NCBI GenBank assembly: GCA_022820835.1
Contig: JAJEET010000040.1
Span: 1-43,044 of the forward strand
From: Candidatus Poribacteria bacterium
Lineage (GTDB): Bacteria > Poribacteria > WGA-4E > WGA-3G
DNA: 43,044 nt
Reading direction: 5' to 3'
Of the stretch, positions 23,942 to 31,939 are shown piece after piece. Positions within the stretch are counted from its first letter, which is position 1; every line of letters begins with the position of its first letter. Both the position numbers and the translations under genes were made by a program. The notes below the pieces were generated by a model. That model worked only from the letters and a program-made list of their open reading frames with translations. It was not told where the DNA came from and made no database searches.

Positions 23942-24976
23942 ATGATCTCTCTAAAGACATTCTATTTTTCATACAGACAATTGATCATCAGTTGCCTACT
24001 CTTGTTCGCAGGGGCTTCGTTTTCTATTGAAGCGAAGATCGTCTTTACGACCGATGGCGATATTTATGTGATGAACGATGATGGCACCGGCAGACGACGG
24101 CTTACAAAAAGCACCACAGAGACACATAGGTACCCCCGCTGGTCCCCCGATGGGACGAAAATCGCCTTTACCCGATACATGGACAAAGAGAATAGACAAT
24201 TCACGTCGGAGTTGTTCATTATGAACGCAGATGGGACAGACCCACAACGCCTCACCGATAATAAGGTCGCCGACCTTGATTCGTCCTGGTCCCCCGATGG
24301 ACAACGTATTGCCTTTACGAGTGGCCTCGGTGGTCGTTACCAAGTGTATATCATAGAAGTATCAACGCGTGCTGTCACACAGTTAACAGGCATTGACGAT
24401 GAGACCGGTTCCACTGCACCCGATTGGTCGCCGAATGGCACACAGATCACTTTTGAGCGGTTCATCCAAGTCCCAAACGGAATCGCCCCGAAAACGATCT
24501 ATGTGATGTCTGCCGATGGGCAGCACCAACGCCCCATCCTTCCTGACCCACCGCTAAACGGCCCGCCGACTTTCAGATTCTTCCCGCGTTGGTCTACCGA
24601 TGGGAAACGGATCCTCTTTTATGAAGATAAGTGGTTTAAAGAGGGCGATGTTGTGAAGTTCTTTGTTCAACAGATCGGTGGGGCGAAAAAGGAAATTACA
24701 GATATAAATAACCGACTCGGCAACAATTTATTTCTTGCTGGTACAAGTTGGATGGAGAATGACCGCGCGATTCTCGTCTCTATAAAGATAAAGGATAAAC
24801 CCAATGCAAATTATGACCTTTATCGTTATACGTTTGACACGCGGGGACTGAGACGATTGACACGCGATCCCGGTGATGAGGAGTGGCCCGACTGGACAGA
24901 AGGTACGTTGTCGGTCTCAGCGCACGGGAAGTTGTCAACGCAGTGGGCGGAGATAAAGCATGCCTATCATGAATAA
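23942..24976 (+). CDS. Exported TolB-like PD40 beta-propeller protein
   Basis: The ATG at 23942 is preferred because the 20 preceding in-frame residues are encoded by the GC palindrome region and the hydrophobic signal (QLIISCLLLFAGASF) then lies within 31 residues. The 344-residue product has about six PD40/WD40-like blades with the typical signatures IYVMNDDGTGRRRLT, WSPDGTKIAFT and WSPDGQRIAFTS. Such propellers bind partner proteins in the periplasm, as TolB does, but there is no N-terminal TolB domain and no Tol-Pal gene nearby. It converges on the minus-strand methyltransferase gene. Confidence 0.85.
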   Translation: MISLKTFYFSYRQLIISCLLLFAGASFSIEAKIVFTTDGDIYVMNDDGTGRRRLTKSTTETHRYPRWSPDGTKIAFTRYMDKENRQFTSELFIMNADGTDPQRLTDNKVADLDSSWSPDGQRIAFTSGLGGRYQVYIIEVSTRAVTQLTGIDDETGSTAPDWSPNGTQITFERFIQVPNGIAPKTIYVMSADGQHQRPILPDPPLNGPPTFRFFPRWSTDGKRILFYEDKWFKEGDVVKFFVQQIGGAKKEITDINNRLGNNLFLAGTSWMENDRAILVSIKIKDKPNANYDLYRYTFDTRGLRRLTRDPGDEEWPDWTEGTLSVSAHGKLSTQWAEIKHAYHE

Positions 24977-25032
24977 TGGGTTGGCTCGTAAGTAGCCTAT
25001 CCAATTAGGTCCGAATTCGGATGACGAAAGTA

Positions 25033-25608
25033 CTACACGCGAGTCGCCATCGCGACCGTATGCGTGTGACGCTGTTTAACTTTCCGATAATTCCCGAAAA
25101 CCGTCTTAAAATTGCGCTTGATAAACTCCCGGAGACCCGAAATCGTGACGACATAAAGCCGTCCATTCGGTTTAAGGTGCTTCTTGGCATCTACGAAAAA
25201 AATGTGTAGGAGCTCCTTACCGACGTTAGCGGGCAGGTTGGCGGCGATGAGATCGAATTGAACATCAGGAAGATGGCTAAACCCGTTACTCAGGAGGACA
25301 TGGCAGTTCTGCAGCCCGTTCTGTTTCGCGTTTTTGCGCGCGTAATCGACCGCTACAAAATCCTTGTCTACCATATAGACGGTTCCGGTTGGGACGCATT
25401 TCGCAAGCGTGATACCGACAGCACCGTATCCACAACCGAGGTCAAGACAGGTATCGCCTTCTTGGGGGTCGAGATGTTCAATCAATAGATGTGTTCCGGC
25501 ATCAATCGTTCGGGGTGAGAAAAGTCCCCACGTTGTGGAGAAAGTCAGAGACATACTGCGTAATTCTGTCTGAAACTCAACTTCTCGTGAAAGGTCGTCT
25601 ACTGCCAT
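25033..25608 (-). CDS. RsmC-like class I SAM-dependent methyltransferase
   Basis: This 191-residue protein is a single Rossmann-fold methyltransferase domain. Motif I is DLGCGYGAVG (about 57-66), the acidic residue after strand 2 is in YMVDKDFVAV, and motif IV is AANLPANVG. In RsmC and related N-methyltransferases motif IV is NPPF; here it reads NLPA, an unusual variant seen in a subset of these proteins. It matches only the C-terminal catalytic half of RsmC (the full enzyme is about 340 residues). The ATG overlaps the end of the MDR dehydrogenase gene by 10 bases, so the two are co-translated. An rRNA or other nucleic-acid substrate is likely but not proven. Confidence 0.82.
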   Translation of the reverse strand: MAVDDLSREVEFQTELRSMSLTFSTTWGLFSPRTIDAGTHLLIEHLDPQEGDTCLDLGCGYGAVGITLAKCVPTGTVYMVDKDFVAVDYARKNAKQNGLQNCHVLLSNGFSHLPDVQFDLIAANLPANVGKELLHIFFVDAKKHLKPNGRLYVVTISGLREFIKRNFKTVFGNYRKVKQRHTHTVAMATRV

Positions 25609-26561
25609 TTTATCAGGACTCCGAGTGCCTCACCTGGCGAGTTCCAGAGGAGATCAAACGCAGCTTTCGCTTCGGTGTACTGAAAACGGTGCGTAATCAT
25701 TTCGGAGGCGCGGATCTCGCCATTCCCGATCTTTTGCAAGGCACGCGCAGCAATCTCAGCGCGCGGCTCCTCCGTCAAAATACCAGCAACCAGACGTTTG
25801 CTCATCATCTTCGAGGAATGTAACGGGAGTGGTGCCTGCTGATAGAGCGCAATCAATTGAATCGTCCCGAACTGTCGAGTCATGTCTTGTGCCTGTTCAA
25901 ACGATTTGACACCGGCATAACCACCGACGCAATCTATAACCAAGTCTGCACCTTTACCCTCGGTAAGACGGCGTACCTCTTCAACCGGGTCCGTCTCATC
26001 CGCATTGATGGCTATATCGGCACCGAGCTGCGTGGATAATTCACAGCGGAGCGGCAACGCGTCCACGGTGATAATCCGCGCTGGGTTATACCCGCGTAGC
26101 ACTTGCATCATCAGGCTCCCTACCAAGCCTTGCCCCAACACAACAACAGCGTCTCCTTCTTTGACACCCGATGAGTCTGACCAAGCGACAGCACTCGTCG
26201 CCAGGGGCAGAAAAGTGCCCGCTTCAAAACCCACATCGTCAGAGAGCCGGACGATGCGTCCATCCGTTGCGTTAGGTTCAGCGACAACGTATTGTGCATG
26301 CGGTGCGACAACCATAACGCGATCACCTACCCGATAGTCGTTCACTTCCGCACCAACGGTTTCTACAGTACCTGTGAGTGAGTAACCCATGATTGATGGG
26401 GGCACTGCCTCTTCCATGATATAGCGTCGAAACAGTTCAGAACCACGGCTAATTAACGTCGTATCCGTCTCCACTCGAATCTGTTGAGCATTGATCTCAG
26501 GCATCGGCACCTCTTCGAGCTGGATGTTACCGAAACCTTCTGGCTTGGTCACTTGAAGCAT
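25599..26561 (-). CDS. MDR-superfamily dehydrogenase lacking the zinc ligands
   Basis: This 320-residue protein has an N-terminal GroES-like domain and a Rossmann domain with VVVLGQGLVGSLMMQ (about 140-154) for NAD(P) binding. The catalytic-zinc Cys of alcohol dehydrogenases is replaced in TTLISRGSEL, and the structural zinc loop with four Cys is missing. Such ISxGTE-type members include BchC-like and other zinc-free dehydrogenases. A second one, with ISSGTEL, is at 35305-36333. GGAGGTAA lies about 8 bases before the ATG. The substrate is unknown. The gene overlaps the methyltransferase gene downstream. Confidence 0.85.
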   Translation of the reverse strand: MLQVTKPEGFGNIQLEEVPMPEINAQQIRVETDTTLISRGSELFRRYIMEEAVPPSIMGYSLTGTVETVGAEVNDYRVGDRVMVVAPHAQYVVAEPNATDGRIVRLSDDVGFEAGTFLPLATSAVAWSDSSGVKEGDAVVVLGQGLVGSLMMQVLRGYNPARIITVDALPLRCELSTQLGADIAINADETDPVEEVRRLTEGKGADLVIDCVGGYAGVKSFEQAQDMTRQFGTIQLIALYQQAPLPLHSSKMMSKRLVAGILTEEPRAEIAARALQKIGNGEIRASEMITHRFQYTEAKAAFDLLWNSPGEALGVLIKWQ

Positions 26562-26576
26562 GTCTGTTTACCTCCA

Positions 26577-26697
26577 CAAACGCTCTACTAAATCTTCAGG
26601 TGTAACCGGCTCGTCTTCCACCTCCAAGCGTAGGGGCGAGGTCACCTCGTCCCTACTGCAAACGCTTCGCTAAATCTTCAGGTGTAACCGGTTCGTC
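26577..26697. repeat. GTAGGG palindrome flanked by a 39-bp direct duplication
   Basis: A 27-bp palindrome (26630-26656; arms GTAGGGGCGAGGT and ACCTCGTCCCTAC, one mismatch) lies between two 39-bp direct copies, 26577-26615 and 26659-26697, which differ at about four positions. Copy 26659-26697 encodes the C-terminal residues of the lipoprotein gene; the other copy lies after its stop. The stop codon itself is inside the palindrome. Confidence 0.75.
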
Positions 26698-28005
26698 AAA
26701 GGACATCAGATAAATATGGAAGGTATCACTTCTGTCAGAAACAAACACGAGGTGCCGTCCATCAGGTGAGAAAGCCGGTTGAATCGACCTACCGATGCCG
26801 TTCGTTACGCGCCTCTCGTTTTTACCATCTGCATCAATAAGATAAATCTCCCAATCGTCATCCCTCTCGGAGACATAAGCAATCGTCTTACCGTCAGGCG
26901 ATACCGTCGGGTTGTAGCAATCGTGACCGCTCGGGTTGAAATGCCTCTCGTTTTGCCCGTCGATATCTACGGTATAGAGCTGGTTCACCTCATTCCGTGA
27001 CGACACAAACATAATCCGTTTCCCGTCAGGGAAAAAGGTCGAGCTGCCATCATCGGTTTCGTTGAAAGTGATACGTTTGTGTTCAAGGGCCTCTGGCATG
27101 AACCGTGCTAAATCGACACCATCCAAATCAAGCAGGTATAATTCCAGATTCCCATCTACGTTGGATTCATAAACAATCTGATTGCCCGCTGGCGAGGCGC
27201 GCGGCGCACGCGCGCCGAAGGTCACGGGTAAAACTGGCAGTGTGATTTTACTATGAATGTGTGTCAGGTTGAAGCCAGCGTAGATCGGTGTGGAACCGCT
27301 ACTCTGGATGACGACTTTGACATCGCGAGAAGATTTCGGTTCACTGCTATAAAAAAGATAGTTGGGTGTCTTAAGGAATACGGGTGAGCTGTCGTTGAAA
27401 TCGGTTGTGTAAGTTACACGCTGTCGGATGCGTCCATTCAAGTCCATCAAATAGATTTCGCCGTTGTCAGTTCGGAAAGATGCGAAGGCAATCTGTGTGC
27501 CATCTGGTGAGAAGGTCGGCGAATAGTTATCTGAGTCGCTTTGCGTCAACTGTCTTGTTCGATAACGATCTCCTACAAGGTCAATGATCTTGTGCAGTGT
27601 CTTCGGGTCTGAAGTGCTGCGTTGGATAAGCCTGAGCACCCGAAAGGCGGACGTTCTATCACCGAATCTCAGATAAGTACGTGCCAATTCAAAGCGTGCA
27701 GCGGTCCGTTCCTCCGGCTGCGCGGCATAGAGTTGTGACGCCTTTCGTAATTGCTCGACCGCGTCGTTGTACCGTCCCAACGCATTGTAGGCTTTTCCGA
27801 GCAGAAACCGTGCCTTCGGATCCTCAGGCGCCGTTTCGATAAACGTCTCTAAGCCTTCAGCTGCCGCTTGTGGCGTTCCTGCCGCCAACTGCTTTTCAAT
27901 CGCTTTCAGAACAGCCCTATTATCTTGACACCCAAGCACCAAAACAGCAAGGATGAGGGTATACACAACTATTGAAATATAACTGCCTCTAATGCTCATA
28001 AGCAT
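26653..28005 (-). CDS. Lipoprotein with TPR repeats and PD40 beta-propeller
   Basis: This 450-residue protein has a lipoprotein signal ending in LVLGC (Cys26). TPR-like helices follow (about 30-150: ARFLLGKAYNALGRYNDAVEQL, ARFELARTYLRFGD). From about 165 there is a PD40 propeller with repeated FSPDGTQIAFAS, NQIVYESNVDGNLELYLLD and VSPDGKTIAYVSERD blades. It should sit in the periplasm anchored to a membrane as a protein-binding scaffold. Residues GARAPRAS near 265 are encoded by a GC-rich palindrome. The TAG stop is supplied by a GTAGG palindromic repeat, and the ancestral C-terminus is still readable downstream. The ribosome site is weak; Met3 is an alternative start. Confidence 0.85.
   Translation of the reverse strand: MLMSIRGSYISIVVYTLILAVLVLGCQDNRAVLKAIEKQLAAGTPQAAAEGLETFIETAPEDPKARFLLGKAYNALGRYNDAVEQLRKASQLYAAQPEERTAARFELARTYLRFGDRTSAFRVLRLIQRSTSDPKTLHKIIDLVGDRYRTRQLTQSDSDNYSPTFSPDGTQIAFASFRTDNGEIYLMDLNGRIRQRVTYTTDFNDSSPVFLKTPNYLFYSSEPKSSRDVKVVIQSSGSTPIYAGFNLTHIHSKITLPVLPVTFGARAPRASPAGNQIVYESNVDGNLELYLLDLDGVDLARFMPEALEHKRITFNETDDGSSTFFPDGKRIMFVSSRNEVNQLYTVDIDGQNERHFNPSGHDCYNPTVSPDGKTIAYVSERDDDWEIYLIDADGKNERRVTNGIGRSIQPAFSPDGRHLVFVSDRSDTFHIYLMSFDEPVTPEDLAKRLQ
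27196..27216. repeat. GC-rich inverted repeat inside the TPR/PD40 lipoprotein gene
   Basis: GGCGCGCG at 27196-27203 is mirrored by CGCGCGCC at 27209-27216 around a 5-base centre. It is in frame and encodes part of GARAPRA between two propeller blades. Confidence 0.6.
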
Positions 28006-28050
28006 GATATTCTTTTAGAAAAAGGTGTTACATCCTTGTCAATGCTCTTT

Positions 28051-28080
28051 GCTGACAACTGACTGCTGAAAACCGAATAC
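28051..28080. repeat. TGACAACTGACTG-type intergenic repeat
   Basis: GCTGACAACTGACTGCTGAA followed by AACCGAA resembles the heptamer-like runs at 13800 and 37981. It lies just after the stop of the small TM2-like gene. Confidence 0.45.
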
Positions 28081-28086
28081 CTCTGA

Positions 28087-28545
28087 TCAACGTCTACGTC
28101 TTCCACGTCTTCCGCGCCATCCATCGCCAATTGCATAGAGCCAACATAGAATTCCTTGGGCTGCTCCACTAATCTTCAGTTTCCAAGAGGGACGGTACAT
28201 CAACTTCTCGCCATCGTCAAACGTCCAGATATGAATTGCATAACCCGGAGGCTTTTCGTCACTCTCTGTATCCGTCTCTGTCGTCTCAGTTTTCGCGGGT
28301 GGTTTAAAGCGGGTTAAATCATGCCAACCCTCTACAGGCATTGAATTGAGGTAGATAATACCGAGCGCAGATGCGAACCCCAAAAGGATGATGAATGCCT
28401 TCAAGAAATGCCCTAAGTATAACTGCCCGAGTCCAGGGAATATGATCGACAATAGCATCGCAATATAAGAACGGGTCGCCTTAGGTTCTCCGTCCCCATT
28501 CCGAGAACTATTCGATTCAACGCGTGTATTCGCTGCTACTGCCAT
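28087..28545 (-). CDS. Small membrane protein with TM2-like hairpin and basic tail
   Basis: This 152-residue protein has a polar N-terminus and then two close membrane helices (about 27-68) joined by FPGLGQLYLGHFLKA, the turn typical of TM2 and DUF5683-type proteins. An acidic, Thr/Glu-rich loop (about 82-98) and a third hydrophobic stretch near 128-142 follow. The C-terminus is a run of Arg and Gly (GRRGRRRR). The function is unknown. Its start lies 3 bases after the stop of the SMR-type transporter, so they are one transcript. Confidence 0.65.
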   Translation of the reverse strand: MAVAANTRVESNSSRNGDGEPKATRSYIAMLLSIIFPGLGQLYLGHFLKAFIILLGFASALGIIYLNSMPVEGWHDLTRFKPPAKTETTETDTESDEKPPGYAIHIWTFDDGEKLMYRPSWKLKISGAAQGILCWLYAIGDGWRGRRGRRRR

Positions 28546-28548
28546 TGA

Positions 28549-28917
28549 TTAAGACTCTCCTTGTGCCACAAGGTAGACACCAATACAGATAATCACAGCA
28601 CCGATGATACGAATTTTAGGGATAGACTCTTTGAACAGCAGCCAAGAAAACAGGATCGAAAGCACATACCCCCCACTTAACAACGGATACGCAATACTCA
28701 GTTTAACACGCGATAGGATGACCAGCCAAACGAGCGTCGTAAAGCCGTATATCGCGATCCCGCTGAGGATATAAGGGTTTAGGAACGCCTGTGTCAACTT
28801 TCCAAGCACATCTCGAATGCTATTGACGCGCCCGACTGTGTTCATACCATGTTTGAACAGGATTTGACCAATCACGGTTAATAGAACGTTGAAGAACAAC
28901 AATATAAAGTCTTTCAT
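28549..28917 (-). CDS. SMR/EamA-type small drug/metabolite transporter
   Basis: This 122-residue protein has four membrane helices in the order seen in EmrE-like and DMT-superfamily proteins. Visible features are GQILFKHGMN in helix 1, WLVILSRVKLSIAYPLLSGGYVL in helices 2-3 (with the A-Y-P signature) and GAVIICIGVYLVA in helix 4. The membrane Glu of EmrE helix 1 is absent (Gln18 is in its place), so proton-coupled drug export like EmrE is doubtful. Paired-subunit undecaprenyl-phosphate-aminoarabinose flippases (ArnE/ArnF-type) and similar lipid-linked carriers are close alternatives. The predicted promoter places transcription start at or next to the ATG. Confidence 0.8.
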   Translation of the reverse strand: MKDFILLFFNVLLTVIGQILFKHGMNTVGRVNSIRDVLGKLTQAFLNPYILSGIAIYGFTTLVWLVILSRVKLSIAYPLLSGGYVLSILFSWLLFKESIPKIRIIGAVIICIGVYLVAQGES

Positions 28918-28923
28918 AACTCT

Positions 28924-28952
28924 ATTATATCATACCACCGTTCTTTTTACAA
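28924..28952 (-). promoter_or_regulatory. Promoter of the SMR-type transporter gene, possibly leaderless
   Basis: On the minus strand TTGTAA (28952-28947) and TATAAT (28929-28924) are spaced by 17 bases. The expected start of transcription (about 28917) coincides with the ATG at 28917, and no Shine-Dalgarno site is visible. Confidence 0.5.
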
Positions 28953-29096
28953 TTTTTTAGTTTTTATCTATGAGACAAGGGTATTTAGTTTTACATATTT
29001 ACTTTATCTATGTGAATACGCCTCCCCTGTAGAAGCACGCTGTGCTCGCGATCTTATAAAAAAAACGTTAACACTTGTAAATGAAAGCCAAAATCA

Positions 29097-29155
29097 AAAC
29101 CGAAAACTAAATCGTCCTGATCTATAAGCAGAGCTATTTAGTTCTCGGTTTTTTT
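29097..29155 (+). terminator. Intrinsic terminator in the gap before the WD40-protease gene
   Basis: CCGAAAACTAAAT at 29100-29112 pairs with ATTTAGTTCTCGG at 29136-29148 (one mismatch; extra A-T pairs below), followed by seven T at 29149-29155. No plausible gene precedes it on the plus strand apart from a nine-codon frame at 29081-29110, so it may terminate a short RNA or be part of a repeat. A partial copy of its left side (AAAACTAAATCACCCTG) recurs near 29277. Otherwise I see no gene in 28953-29312. Confidence 0.6.
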
Positions 29156-29312
29156 GTCCAATTTTGGACCCCCAGCCCCGGTAGGTGCGTGTTCTGCGGT
29201 GTACTCACCCAAATGCGATCTGCATTCTAACCGCACCGGATCTGTAACAAAAACCATAAAACCCGCGAATTTCTTAAAACTAAATCACCCTGGATATATT
29301 AAGATTAGAATA

Positions 29313-29341
29313 TTGAAATGTTCGGTTGTTAATGGTATACT
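29313..29341 (+). promoter_or_regulatory. Promoter of the WD40-protease lipoprotein gene
   Basis: TTGAAA at 29313-29318 and TATACT at 29336-29341 are separated by 17 bases. The 5' leader would be about 135 bases long before the ATG at 29485. Confidence 0.65.
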
Positions 29342-29484
29342 TAACACGAGGTAAACGGGTTGCTATTTGATGGAATAGATATGTTTTTTATGAATCTTTA
29401 TATCCTAAAGACGGGATTTCAATCCCTGCCTGCAGTAGTGGGAATGATAAGCAGTGTAGATGATTTTGAAGGAGGTTGTGCTGT

Positions 29485-31782
29485 ATGTTGAGGCGGTATG
29501 CGTTTATTTTTGTGTTGTTTTTATTTTCATTTTTTGTGCTTTTCGGGTGTCCATCGGGGCAGGACGATATAAAGTCAGCACAAGACGATGTGCAGTCGGA
29601 GCAGGAAGATGTAAAGTCAGCACGAGATAGCGTGAAGTCAGGACAAGATGATGTAAAGTCAACACAAGACGATGTAAAGTCAGCACAAGACGATGTGCAT
29701 CAATGGAACCTACCCGAGGACGCGGTCAGACGGATCGGTAGGGGCAGCATCCGTGAAATTGCTTATTCGCCGGACGGACAGTGGCTGGCAGCTGCTGGCT
29801 CCGTTGGTATCTGGATTTACGATGCACACACCCTGAACCCCGTTAAACTTCTCACGGGACATACGGGAATTGTCACAAGCGTCAGTTTCTCGCCCGATGG
29901 AAAAACAATCGCAACGGCGAGTAAGGATTACACGGTTCGGTTATGGGACACAGACACTGGCAGAAACATCAAAACACTCACAGGACATACAAGTGCAGTC
30001 TTTAGTGTAAGTTTCTCACCGAATGGAAAAACAATCGCGAGTGGGAGTGTGGATTACACGGTTCGGTTATGGGACACAGACACTGGCAGAAACATCAAAA
30101 CACTCACAGAGCATACAAGTGGCGTCATTAGTGTGAGTTTCTCACCCGATGGAAAAACAATCGCAAGCGGGAGTAGGGACAACACCATTTGTTTGTGGGA
30201 CGTAAACACGGGTAAAAACATCAAAACACTCACAGAGCATGCGGATCATGTTAACAGTGTCCATTTCTCGCCCGATGGAAAAATAATCGCAACGGCGAGC
30301 TGGGACGGTTCGGTTCGGTTATGGGACACAAACACTGGCAGAAACATAAAGACACTCACAGAGCATGCGGATCATGTTAATAGTGTCTATTTCTCGCCCG
30401 ATGGAAAAATAATCGCAACGGCAAGTTGGGACGGTACGGTTCGGTTGTCGGATGTGAACACAGGTAAAACCCTAAAGACACTTATAGGGCATACAATTGG
30501 GGTTCAGAGTGTGAGTTTCTCACCCAATGGAAAAATAATCGCAAGCGGGATTTTGGACGCCACGGTTCGGTTATGGGAAACAGACACTGGTAGAAACATC
30601 AAAACATTTACAGGACATACAGATTATGTCGTGAGTGTGAGTTTCTCACCCGATGGAAAAACAATCGCAAGCGGGAGTAGGGACAACACGGTTCGGTTAT
30701 GGGACACAAACACTGGTAGAAACACCAAAACACTTATAGGACATACAGATTATGTCGTGAGTGTGAGTTTCTCACCCGATGGAAAAACAATCGCAAGCGG
30801 GAGTGCGGACAAAACAGTTCGTTTGTGGGACATAAACACAGGTAGAAACATCAAAACACTTACAGGACATACAGGCAGTGTTGAGAGCGTTAGTTTCTCA
30901 CCCAATGGGCAAATAATCGCAAGCGGGGGGGCTGTGAGCCTTAGCTTCTCACCCAATGGGCAAATAATCAAAAGTTTGGACGACACGGTTCGGTTATGGG
31001 ACACAGACACAGGTAGAAACACCAAAACACTTACAGGGCATACAAGCGGTGTTGAGAGCGTTAGTTTCTCACCCAATGGAAAAACAATCGCAAGTGGGAG
31101 TTGGGACGGGACGATTTTATTGTGGGCTGTGAGCGGGTTCGGATCGGAGAGATTGACGCGCTCAGAACCGCAAACTCCGAAACAGCGTCGCCCGGTAGGA
31201 CAAGCGCAAACGTCGGAACAGATCGCTGAAACTGCCTTAGCCTCTACGGTGCTCATTGTTATGGAGGATGCGGACGGAGAAGCGATTAGCAGTGGCAGCG
31301 GTTTTGTGGTCGACGAGGAGATGATCGTGACGAACCTTCATGTTGTTGAAGGGGTTTTCAGAGGGTATGTGAAGCGGGTTGGTACGGAAAGACGGCATCG
31401 TATCACGGGTATTGTTGCTATGGATACGGATCAAGATTTGGCACTGCTTTCGGTTTCAGGGGTAGCTGCGCCGCCGCTGTGGCTTGCACGTGATGGTGAG
31501 GTGGCTGTCGGTGAGCAGGTGTATGTTGCGGGTAACCCGATCGGTTTTTTAGAGGGGACATTCTCTGACGGTTTGGTGAGTGGTATCCGTGATTTAGGTG
31601 TTGGTCGCGAGTGGCTTCAGATTAGCGCACCGATTTCGGAGGGTAGCAGCGGGGGCCCAGTGCTAAACAAGCACGGCGAGGTGATCGGTGTTGCGGTAGC
31701 AACGTTGAAGGTGGGTCAGAATCTGAATTTTGCAATTCCTGTGAAGTATCTGAGGGGTTTATTGGATAAGGTTAGTCGGTGA
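29485..31782 (+). CDS. Lipoprotein with heptad repeats, 11 WD40 repeats and HtrA-like serine protease domain
   Basis: The ATG at 29485 follows AAGGAGG (29469-29475) at 9 bases, giving 765 residues. The lipobox ends at VLFGC (Cys22). Residues about 27-71 are near-identical heptads of the SAQDDVK type, likely a coiled-coil stalk. Eleven WD40 repeats of 42 residues follow (about 90-555), each with SFSPDGKTIASGS and TVRLWDTDTGRN-like segments; repeat 10 has an internal partial duplication. The C-terminal 180 residues are a trypsin-like S1C domain with H619 (LHVVEG), D651 (DQDLALL) and S722 (GSSGGP), so all catalytic residues are present. No PDZ domain is seen. It should be membrane-anchored in the periplasm, with the propeller sensing partners for the protease. 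Confidence 0.9.
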   Translation: MLRRYAFIFVLFLFSFFVLFGCPSGQDDIKSAQDDVQSEQEDVKSARDSVKSGQDDVKSTQDDVKSAQDDVHQWNLPEDAVRRIGRGSIREIAYSPDGQWLAAAGSVGIWIYDAHTLNPVKLLTGHTGIVTSVSFSPDGKTIATASKDYTVRLWDTDTGRNIKTLTGHTSAVFSVSFSPNGKTIASGSVDYTVRLWDTDTGRNIKTLTEHTSGVISVSFSPDGKTIASGSRDNTICLWDVNTGKNIKTLTEHADHVNSVHFSPDGKIIATASWDGSVRLWDTNTGRNIKTLTEHADHVNSVYFSPDGKIIATASWDGTVRLSDVNTGKTLKTLIGHTIGVQSVSFSPNGKIIASGILDATVRLWETDTGRNIKTFTGHTDYVVSVSFSPDGKTIASGSRDNTVRLWDTNTGRNTKTLIGHTDYVVSVSFSPDGKTIASGSADKTVRLWDINTGRNIKTLTGHTGSVESVSFSPNGQIIASGGAVSLSFSPNGQIIKSLDDTVRLWDTDTGRNTKTLTGHTSGVESVSFSPNGKTIASGSWDGTILLWAVSGFGSERLTRSEPQTPKQRRPVGQAQTSEQIAETALASTVLIVMEDADGEAISSGSGFVVDEEMIVTNLHVVEGVFRGYVKRVGTERRHRITGIVAMDTDQDLALLSVSGVAAPPLWLARDGEVAVGEQVYVAGNPIGFLEGTFSDGLVSGIRDLGVGREWLQISAPISEGSSGGPVLNKHGEVIGVAVATLKVGQNLNFAIPVKYLRGLLDKVSR
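29563..29697 (+). repeat. 21-bp tandem repeat encoding heptads
   Basis: Over six copies of a 21-bp unit (AAGTCAGCACAAGACGATGT and one more base) run head to tail, encoding SAQDDVK-like heptads. Copies differ by one to five bases, so copy number may vary between strains. Confidence 0.8.
29870..31130 (+). repeat. 126-bp tandem repeats (WD40 array)
   Basis: About ten units of 126 bp encode consecutive WD40 repeats. Long stretches are identical between units (for example the GGTTCGGTTATGGGACACA segment). This level of nucleotide identity points to recent amplification or gene conversion rather than ancient repeats. Confidence 0.8.
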
Positions 31783-31871
31783 ATAGTGGCACGTGTTCGT
31801 TGTCGTTAATATAACCTAAGTTGCTACTAACATATTTTCGGCGTTTCAATGAGGTTTTTTAAACACTTCCC

Positions 31872-31938
31872 CACCCCAGAGGGGTGATATGTCTATAGAA
31901 ACGACGTATTTAAGCCTTGCACTCCAGCGGAGTGCTAT
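31872..31938. repeat. Twin-hairpin repeat next to MITE copy 2
   Basis: CACCCC-AGA-GGGGTG (31872-31886) is followed by GATATGTCTATAGAAACG and then GCACTCC-AGC-GGAGTGC (31919-31935). Each hairpin has a trinucleotide loop and is followed by TATGT, so two related units lie in tandem. The MITE-like element begins 2 bases beyond the end of the second unit. Confidence 0.6.
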
Positions 31939-31939
31939 G

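Noticed and set aside
25010..25021. Perfect palindrome TCCGAATTCGGA between convergent genes
   Set aside because: Short, no T-run and no second copy seen in the window; could be chance or a minor operator.
29563..29697. CRISPR array in the 21-bp repeats
   Set aside because: Units are contiguous, in frame and coding; there are no spacers and no cas genes.
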